DNA of 64,000 nt, taken from assembly GCF_000761545.1 (NCBI RefSeq), contig NZ_JPMY01000029.1, positions 19,503-83,502 on the forward strand. Direction: 5' to 3'. The position numbers and the translations under genes are program-made. Positions 58,732 to 64,000 of the stretch are shown here, in pieces. A model generated the notes under the pieces. The model did not search any database. It saw only the letters and a program-made list of their open reading frames with translations, and was not told the origin of the DNA. Source of the stretch: Pseudomonas sp. ML96. GTDB taxonomy: Bacteria; Pseudomonadota; Gammaproteobacteria; Pseudomonadales; Pseudomonadaceae. Every line of letters begins with the position of its first letter. Positions within the stretch are counted from its first letter, which is position 1.

Positions 58732-58919
58732 GTTGAGTCACCTGTGTATTGAGCCGTTTATGAGCGCGTTTGTATGGCTGAGCATGGCTCTCAATGTGAT
58801 GGCTCGCATCGTGTCGGCCGGCAGGCAGGCAGCTATGAGGTTGCAGCACGGAGAACCTGCTCGATAGACATCCTCAATCTGGATCATCGACTAAATTCAG
58901 ATGACAGTCGATCTCGATG

Positions 58920-58937
58920 ATATGATGATGATCATAT
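58920..58937. promoter_or_regulatory. Inverted repeat upstream of the aldo/keto reductase
   Basis: ATATGAT (58920-58926) and ATCATAT (58931-58937) flank GATG. It sits in the -10/leader area, 35 nt before the start, in the gap divergent from the Crp/Fnr gene, though it does not resemble the TGTGA-N6-TCACA Crp site. Confidence 0.45.
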
Positions 58938-58972
58938 AAAGATTTCTACCAATCACTCCGGAGGAGATTGTC

Positions 58973-60025
58973 ATGCGTTACACCACCTTGGGCCGCCGAA
59001 CCGGCCTCCGCGTATCTCAGCTGGCACTGGGCACTGGCAATTTTGGTACTGGCTGGGGGCATGGCGCAGAGCGTGCCGAAGCGCAGAAAATTTTCGACGG
59101 CTATGTGGATGCGGGCGGGAATTTTTTTGATACCGCGAATGGCTACCAGGCGGGGCAGGCCGAAATTCTGCTCGGCGAGTTCATCGCATCTCAGCGCGAC
59201 GATTTTGTAGTGGCAACCAAGTACACGATGGGTACGACGCCGAGCGATGGTATTGGGCGCACGGGCAACAACCGCAAGAACATGATTCGCTCGGTGGAGG
59301 AGAGTCTCAAGCGTCTCAACACCGACCATATCGACCTACTTTGGGCGCACATTTCTGATGGCGCTACGCCAATCGACGAGATTATGCGTGCGTTTGATGA
59401 CCTCGTTAGCGCTGGCAAAATCCACTACGCCGGACTTTCCAACTTCCCAGCCTGGCGAATTGCACGTGCTGATCTGCTGGCAGAACTGCGGGGCTGGGCG
59501 CCCCTTGCAGGAATTCAGGTCGAGTACAGCCTTGCTGAGCGCACCGCAGATCGTGAACTACTGCCGATGGCCGAGGCTCTCGGCCTTGCAGTTACCCAAT
59601 GGTCACCTCTCGGTGGCGGTTTCCTTACTGGGAAGTACCGCGCCACGACTGAAGAAACACGAGCAAGCAAGCTGGGCATCCTGGTTCATGGGGAAAAGAG
59701 TGCGCGGGAAACAGCAATTCTGGATGCGCTCTTTACCGTGGCGTCCGAGCTTGGCAGCACCCCGACTCAAGTGGCCGTTGCATGGCTTCTCCACAAGGCG
59801 AGTCGTTCCAGCACAGCCCTAATTCCGATTCTTGGTTCGCGCACCCGTGAGCAGTTCGACGCCACCCTTGGTGCGCTAAGTGTGGAGATGAGCGACGAGC
59901 AATTCGAGCGCCTCAATGCAGCAAGTGCCGTTGAGCTTGGCATTCCTCATCAGCAGGTCGTCGAGATGTTGCCTGCACTGTCCGGCGGGCGTGACATTCG
60001 CTCTTCCATCATTCCGGTTATTTGA
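58973..60025 (+). CDS. Aldo/keto reductase
   Basis: This 350-residue NADPH-dependent reductase has DTANGYQAGQAEILLGE (catalytic Asp and Tyr), VATKYTMG (Lys), DLLWAHISDG (His) and the C-terminal cofactor site PILGSRTREQFDATLG. The strong GGAGGAG site fits ATG 58973. The next gene, a quinone oxidoreductase, starts 18 nt later, so both form one unit ending in the clear terminator at 61 kb. A role in reducing reactive aldehydes or ketones is likely; the substrate is unknown. Confidence 0.9.
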   Translation: MRYTTLGRRTGLRVSQLALGTGNFGTGWGHGAERAEAQKIFDGYVDAGGNFFDTANGYQAGQAEILLGEFIASQRDDFVVATKYTMGTTPSDGIGRTGNNRKNMIRSVEESLKRLNTDHIDLLWAHISDGATPIDEIMRAFDDLVSAGKIHYAGLSNFPAWRIARADLLAELRGWAPLAGIQVEYSLAERTADRELLPMAEALGLAVTQWSPLGGGFLTGKYRATTEETRASKLGILVHGEKSARETAILDALFTVASELGSTPTQVAVAWLLHKASRSSTALIPILGSRTREQFDATLGALSVEMSDEQFERLNAASAVELGIPHQQVVEMLPALSGGRDIRSSIIPVI

Positions 60026-60043
60026 TTTCTTAAGGAGACTCCA

Positions 60044-61021
60044 ATGAAAGCTGTACGTTTTCACCAGACTGGTGGCCCTGAGCAACTGATTTATGAAGAT
60101 GTTCCGACTCCTCAACCAGCAGCCGGTGAGGTGCTGTTGCGAGTCAAAGCTGCGGGCGTGAACTTCGCAGACGTCATGCGCCGCCGTGGTGAAAATTATC
60201 CTGAGCCCACGCCGCTGCCTTTCATTTTGGGTTACGAGATGACTGGGGTGATTGAGGCGCACGGAGAGGGTGTTACCACCCCGCCTGTAGGCACAATGGT
60301 ATTCGTGGCTTCTGCTAACGGGGCCTATGCGGAATATGCAGTGGCAAGTGCTGATCAGCTCATCCCCGTGCCGGCAGGGATCACGCCAGAGCAGATGACA
60401 GCACTGTTTGTGCAGGGCGTGACTGCATATCGGAGTCTTGTAGATGCTGTTCGGCTCCAGAAGGGCGAAACCATCCTCGTTGAAGCGGCGGCGGGTGGGG
60501 TAGGGTCACTTATCGTGCAACTGGCTAAGAGCATGGGTGCAGGCAGGGTGATTGCCGCCGCCAGTAGCCCAGCTAAGCGTGAATTGGCGCTGAGCCTTGG
60601 TGCTGACCACGCGGTTGATTACACGCTCCCAGGTTGGGATGAGCAGGTCAGAGCGCTGACTGATGGGCGCGGCGTCGATGTGGTCATGGAAATGGTGAGC
60701 GGCCAGGTCTTGCCGGCAGCACTCAGATCTCTTGCACCATTTGGTCGGATGGTAGTTTTCGGCGGTGCCGAGAGCGCTCTCAGCACTATAGATACGGGCG
60801 ATCTGGTGTTCTCCAACCGAAGCATCCAAGGGTTTAGCATCGCTCAATACTTCGAGCGCCCCGACATCCTGGGAGAGACTTTGGGTGAGCTAATCAAGCT
60901 GGTTCTCGGTGGCAAATTGCAGATCCAGGTGGGCGAGGTGTTGCCCTTGTCAGATGCGGCTGAGGCTCATCGTCTGATCGAGGCAAGAAAGACCACAGGA
61001 AAGGTTGTTCTGAAGCCATAA
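60044..61021 (+). CDS. Quinone oxidoreductase-like zinc-independent MDR dehydrogenase
   Basis: This 325-residue medium-chain dehydrogenase is of the QOR (zeta-crystallin) group. It has AAGVNFADVMRRRGENYP, GYEMTGVIEAHGEGV, and the NADPH fold EAAAGGVGSLIVQLAKSMGA, and lacks the structural-zinc cysteines. It ends with the typical AAEAHRLIEARKTTGKVVLKP. AAGGAG precedes the start. It is co-transcribed with the aldo/keto reductase and probably reduces quinones or enones arising from aromatic metabolism. Confidence 0.9.
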   Translation: MKAVRFHQTGGPEQLIYEDVPTPQPAAGEVLLRVKAAGVNFADVMRRRGENYPEPTPLPFILGYEMTGVIEAHGEGVTTPPVGTMVFVASANGAYAEYAVASADQLIPVPAGITPEQMTALFVQGVTAYRSLVDAVRLQKGETILVEAAAGGVGSLIVQLAKSMGAGRVIAAASSPAKRELALSLGADHAVDYTLPGWDEQVRALTDGRGVDVVMEMVSGQVLPAALRSLAPFGRMVVFGGAESALSTIDTGDLVFSNRSIQGFSIAQYFERPDILGETLGELIKLVLGGKLQIQVGEVLPLSDAAEAHRLIEARKTTGKVVLKP

Positions 61022-61043
61022 AGGTGTCTCCCCAGGCGCAGTG

Positions 61044-61073
61044 AAGCCCCAGCCGATTGTCTGGGGCTTTTTT
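61044..61073 (+). terminator. Strong intrinsic terminator
   Basis: AAGCCCCAG (61044-61052) and CTGGGGCTT (61061-61069) form a perfect 9-bp stem with an 8-nt loop and a run of six Ts. This is the clearest terminator of the window. Confidence 0.92.
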
Positions 61074-61262
61074 GTGTGCGGGGATAGGAGCCGGCACCAG
61101 TGTCTGCTCCCGGCCATGTTCGACGAGGCGAACCCAATGCTTGAAAGATTGCTGAGCCGTAGGCCCAAGGGCCTGGATGAGATGCTCCAAGATGCCTTCT
61201 TGAGTTGATCGCTAGCGCCTGGCAGACGTGCTTGCTAGGCCAAGCGAGGAGAGCGAGGCTAG

Positions 61263-62189
61263 CTACGTTCTCGCATCAAAGCGCTTTGCCCACTGTTGCT
61301 TGCGGGCATGCTCCACCAGTAGGTCAACAAATACTCGGGTCTTGGCTGGTAGTAACTTCTGGCTAGCGAAGTACAGCGAGATTGGCCCTGCGTCGACATA
61401 CCAGTCGGGAAGGACGCGTTTCAGGGCGCCGCTCTCCAAGTGCCCGAGTACATCAGGTATCGCCAACAACGCGACACCTAAGCCCATAAGGGCGCTCTGA
61501 CAAAGCGCCTGTGGGTCGTTGACCAGTAGGCATGGATGCAACTCCAGAGCGGCCTGCTGTGACTTTAGGCCTTGTAGTGTCCAGCTACGTACTTTGCCGC
61601 TTCGCATGGAGCGCATGGCTAGATGATCAAGGCTATTCAGTTGCTCAGGGCGGCGCACCTGTGGGCGCCCCGATAGGTAATCCGGCGTCGCTACTAACAC
61701 GAGATGAGCGGGAGCAAGATCCCTGGCTACAACTCCAGGTGAAAGCTCAATTCCTCCGCCGATGGCGGCATCGAAACCACCGGAAATCAGCTCCACCTGA
61801 CGATTATCGAAATGCCATTCAGGTGTCACGGCCGGGTACTTTTTCATGAACTGCGGCATCAGCGGCATTAGGTAGTCGCGACCAAATGCTGGGGCAGCTG
61901 AAATGCGGAGTACACCAGCAGGCTCCCCTGCATTGCTGGTTAGATCTGCAATGGCAGCCTGAATGGTCTCCAGCCCACCTCCTACAGTGTTGAGGAAACG
62001 CTCACCTGCTTCAGTCAGAGTGAGACTGCGTGTGCTACGTAGGAACAGGCGAACGCCAAGGTTGCTTTCCAGCTGGGCAACATTCCGGCTTACCGCAGCG
62101 GGAGTAATGCCAAGGCGTCGTGCTGCGGCAGAAAAACTGCCGTCCTCTGCGCTGCGCACAAAGGATTGCAGATTGGCCAGCGTTTCCAT
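61263..62189 (-). CDS. LysR-family transcriptional regulator
   Basis: This is a 308-residue LysR regulator. The winged helix is at the N-terminus (FVRSAEDGSFSAAARRLGITPAAVSRNVAQLE in two blocks, LFLRSTRSLTLTEAGERFL) and the periplasmic-binding-like effector domain runs from about residue 90. It is divergent from the SDR/NADP oxidoreductase pair with a 110-bp gap, the classic LysR arrangement, so it likely controls that pair. It belongs to the CrgA/AaeR-like branch seen beside stress oxidoreductases. Confidence 0.9.
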   Translation of the reverse strand: METLANLQSFVRSAEDGSFSAAARRLGITPAAVSRNVAQLESNLGVRLFLRSTRSLTLTEAGERFLNTVGGGLETIQAAIADLTSNAGEPAGVLRISAAPAFGRDYLMPLMPQFMKKYPAVTPEWHFDNRQVELISGGFDAAIGGGIELSPGVVARDLAPAHLVLVATPDYLSGRPQVRRPEQLNSLDHLAMRSMRSGKVRSWTLQGLKSQQAALELHPCLLVNDPQALCQSALMGLGVALLAIPDVLGHLESGALKRVLPDWYVDAGPISLYFASQKLLPAKTRVFVDLLVEHARKQQWAKRFDART

Positions 62190-62299
62190 GGCTTTACCTT
62201 CAAGTAATAGTTGAAAGTGATTCTAGCTACTACCGACTACTGGGTGAGAAAAGAAAAGGGCTTCATAGGCTCACCAATCACCCACTTGAGGTACTAAGC

Positions 62300-63052
62300 A
62301 TGAGCCACACAATTCTCCCTCTTACCGGAAAAGTCGCCATCGTCACTGGCGGCTCTCGCAGCATTGGTGCTGCGATTGCCAAACGTCTGGCCGCCGATGG
62401 CGCCACCGTTGCCATTACCTACAACGCTTCAGCGGATCGAGCCACAGCTGTGGTTGATGCAATCAACGCCGCAGGTGGAAACGCCATTGCGTTGGCTGCT
62501 GACGCAGGCAACCCAGAGGCTGTGCGTGCAGCCGTGCAGCAAGTTGCCACGCTCTTCGGCAAGGTCGACATTTTGGTCAATAATGCCGGCATCAGTGTTC
62601 TGGGCGCACCTGAAGACATCTCTTTCGAAGACTTCCAGCGCATTCTGGCGGTGAATGTCACTGGTGTATTCGTGGCCACCCAAGAGGCTCTTCAGTACAT
62701 GGGTAAAGGCGGTCGAATCATCCACATCGGTAGCTCCATGGTGCAGCACGCTGCTTTCGGTACTGCCTCTGCCTACACCCTGACGAAGGGAGCTGTGGCT
62801 GGCTTCAGCCGTGGGCTGGTACGGGATCTTGGGCCTCGCGGTATCACAGTGAACACTGTGAATCCTGGGCCTACTGACAGTGACATGAACCCGGCTGACG
62901 GCCCGGTTGCTGACTTCGTTCGACCCAACATTGCCGTGGGTCGATATGGAGAAGGCAAGGACATCGCCAGTGCTGTCGCATATCTGGCTAGCTCGGAAGC
63001 TGGATTCGTAAGCGGTGCTGAGCTGCTTGTCGACGGCGGCTTCACCGCTTAA
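62300..63052 (+). CDS. SDR-family oxidoreductase (FabG-like)
   Basis: This 250-residue classical SDR has VTGGSRSIGAAIAKRLAADG, LVNNAGISVLG, the Ser in IIHIGSSM, YTLTKGA as Y-x-x-x-K and GAELLVDGGFTA at the end. ATG 62300 has TTGAGG 10 nt upstream; the longer frame runs through the divergent promoter and is rejected. It is followed after 11 nt by an F420-type NADP oxidoreductase gene. It is typically part of LysR-controlled pairs against electrophiles; the substrate is not known. Confidence 0.9.
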   Translation: MSHTILPLTGKVAIVTGGSRSIGAAIAKRLAADGATVAITYNASADRATAVVDAINAAGGNAIALAADAGNPEAVRAAVQQVATLFGKVDILVNNAGISVLGAPEDISFEDFQRILAVNVTGVFVATQEALQYMGKGGRIIHIGSSMVQHAAFGTASAYTLTKGAVAGFSRGLVRDLGPRGITVNTVNPGPTDSDMNPADGPVADFVRPNIAVGRYGEGKDIASAVAYLASSEAGFVSGAELLVDGGFTA

Positions 63053-63063
63053 GGAGGCACAGC

Positions 63064-63657
63064 ATGAGCATCGGAATCATCGGAGCAGGCGGCATTGGTA
63101 GCGCCATCGCTCGACTGCTTGTAGGCGCAGGATTGAAAGTCGTTATCTCTAATCGCCGTGGCCCTGAAAGCCTCAAGCAGCTAGTGGACGAGTTAGGGGC
63201 CAATGCGCGAGCTGTCAGCACCAAGGAGGCGAGCGAGGCTGAGGTTGTATTCCTAGCAGTGAACTGGTCGAAGATACCAGCCGCTGTCGAGGAACTGGGG
63301 CCGTGGAACGGTCGCATCGTCATCGATACCAATAACCCAATCGAGGCTCCGCTATTCAAACCATTCCCGTTGAATGGCAAGCCTTCGACGCAGTTGATCG
63401 CAGACATGCTGCCGGGTGCCAAGGTGGTGAAGGCATTCAACCATCTGTCTCCGGCCTTGCTGGAAAGCCCTGGCTCCGAAGGTGGTAAGCGCGTGCTGTT
63501 TCTATCTGGCGAGCATGTCGATGCGAAGCGGAAAGTTGTTGAGATGATTAATCTGCTTGGGTTCCACGGCATTGATCTCGGTGACCTGGAGCAAGGCCAA
63601 CTTGCTCAATTCCCTGGCGGGCCGCTTCCTGGTCTTAATCTGGTAAAGCACGGCTGA
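63064..63657 (+). CDS. NADP oxidoreductase, coenzyme F420-dependent type
   Basis: This 197-residue protein has an N-terminal Rossmann motif IGIIGAGGIGSAIARLL, NRRGPES, VVFLAVNWSKIP and VIDTNNPIEAP, the layout of F420H2:NADP oxidoreductase-like (FNO) proteins. In bacteria without F420 these proteins bind NADP and have unclear function. It is co-directional with the SDR and belongs to the same LysR-controlled unit. GGAGG lies before the start. Confidence 0.85.
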   Translation: MSIGIIGAGGIGSAIARLLVGAGLKVVISNRRGPESLKQLVDELGANARAVSTKEASEAEVVFLAVNWSKIPAAVEELGPWNGRIVIDTNNPIEAPLFKPFPLNGKPSTQLIADMLPGAKVVKAFNHLSPALLESPGSEGGKRVLFLSGEHVDAKRKVVEMINLLGFHGIDLGDLEQGQLAQFPGGPLPGLNLVKHG

Positions 63658-63675
63658 GATATGGTGAACGCCTTA

Positions 63676-63702
63676 CCGGTGCTGGTCGTAAATCAGCACC
63701 GG
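63676..63702 (+). terminator. Hairpin after the NADP oxidoreductase
   Basis: CCGGTGCTG and CAGCACCGG pair perfectly over 9 bp with a 9-nt loop, 19 nt past the stop. No T tract follows. It may be the terminator of the unit and seems to lie outside the IS element. Confidence 0.5.
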
Positions 63703-63759
63703 CAGGGCTTCCTCCAGGCAAAGAGCAGGTTTCCCCAAAGGCAGCTATTGGCTGTGGAC

Positions 63760-64000
63760 TCAACCGGTCGACGCAACAGCGTGGTTAAAGCACTCGGCAG
63801 GGGTCGAGTATCCCAGAGTCTTTCTGGGGCGCTCGTTCAGCTGCCGAGCGACTACATCCAGCTCATCCTGCGAGTAGAGCGAGAGATCCATTCCCTTCGG
63901 AAAGTACTGCCGTAGCAGGCCATTGGTATTTTCATTCGTCCCTCGCTGCCAGGGATTTTGCGGATCGCAGAAATAGACCTGGATGTCCGTCGCCAGGGTA
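63760..64000 (-). mobile_element. IS30-family transposase, C-terminal part (cut by window edge)
   Basis: On the minus strand a frame runs in from the right edge for 79 residues to TGA at 63760. It reads [20 protein letters not shown], then [25 protein letters not shown]: the end of the IS30 DDE domain, with the catalytic Glu in GTNENTNG. The rest of the element lies outside the window. The left terminal repeat should lie within 63.70-63.76 kb; I cannot fix it without the other end. Plus-strand frames over this region are shadows. Confidence 0.88.

Noticed and set aside
63661..63915. 84-codon plus-strand frame after the NADP oxidoreductase
   Set aside because: Most of it is antisense to the IS30 transposase end, and the rest covers a hairpin.
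1..64000. tRNA, rRNA or CRISPR array
   Set aside because: No cloverleaf, rRNA-like or regularly spaced repeat sequence was seen by eye on either strand.

Overview
The window looks like a catabolic accessory region of a Pseudomonas-type gammaproteobacterium. The evidence is Pseudomonas-style gene neighbourhoods (vanAB with a divergent GntR vanR; ferR/ech/vdh/fcs/aat; glutathione-independent FdhA), A-rich AANAANAA leaders like those bound by Hfq/Crc in pseudomonads, and moderately high GC. I see no rRNA, tRNA or CRISPR array. One IS30-type transposase is cut by the right edge.

Layout. (1) 1-18.8 kb, all plus strand: a long catabolic run with a VOC/extradiol-type dioxygenase (cut at the left edge), a small Rieske protein, an FAD aromatic hydroxylase, an envelope module (DUF1302 outer-membrane protein, DUF1329 periplasmic protein, YCF48-like propeller, RND/MMPL pump), an MFS carrier, a RutE-like reductase, two SDRs, a cupin, a fumarylacetoacetase-family hydrolase, a cyclase-family hydrolase, an exported sulfatase with its own membrane-anchored formylglycine-generating enzyme, and a secreted tandem-Cache protein. 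(2) 18.8-23.2 kb, minus: DHA2 drug exporter, an unknown secreted helical protein and a secreted beta-helix protein. (3) 23.6-31.8 kb: a Rieske demethylase operon (reductase, oxygenase, formaldehyde dehydrogenase) under a divergent MarR regulator, a second FAD monooxygenase under a divergent TetR regulator, and an exported amidohydrolase. (4) 31.8-40.8 kb, mostly minus: chemoreceptor, DUF3237, CocE-type hydrolase, TorF-like porin, second DUF3237, orphan polyamine-type binding protein, SxxK hydrolase, TetR. (5) 40.9-50.1 kb, GC-rich: canonical vanAB/vanR and ferR/ech/vdh/fcs/aat for ferulate to vanillate. (6) 50.1-55.8 kb: AraC regulator, a second copy of the TorF/CocE/DUF3237 module in inverted orientation, and an aromatic-acid MFS carrier. 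(7) 56.4-64 kb: acyl-CoA ligase, Crp/Fnr regulator, aldo/keto reductase, quinone oxidoreductase, LysR with SDR and F420-type NADP oxidoreductase, IS30.

How the parts may work together (inference): secreted hydrolases and a sulfatase deconjugate aromatic compounds outside the cytoplasm, TorF/DUF1302 proteins and MFS carriers admit the products, ferulate and vanillate are funnelled to protocatechuate, and demethylation formaldehyde is removed by FdhA. A Cache chemoreceptor and at least eight local regulators control the process. The least described element is the duplicated TorF-CocE-DUF3237 cassette, which stands on both sides of the vanillate/ferulate genes.
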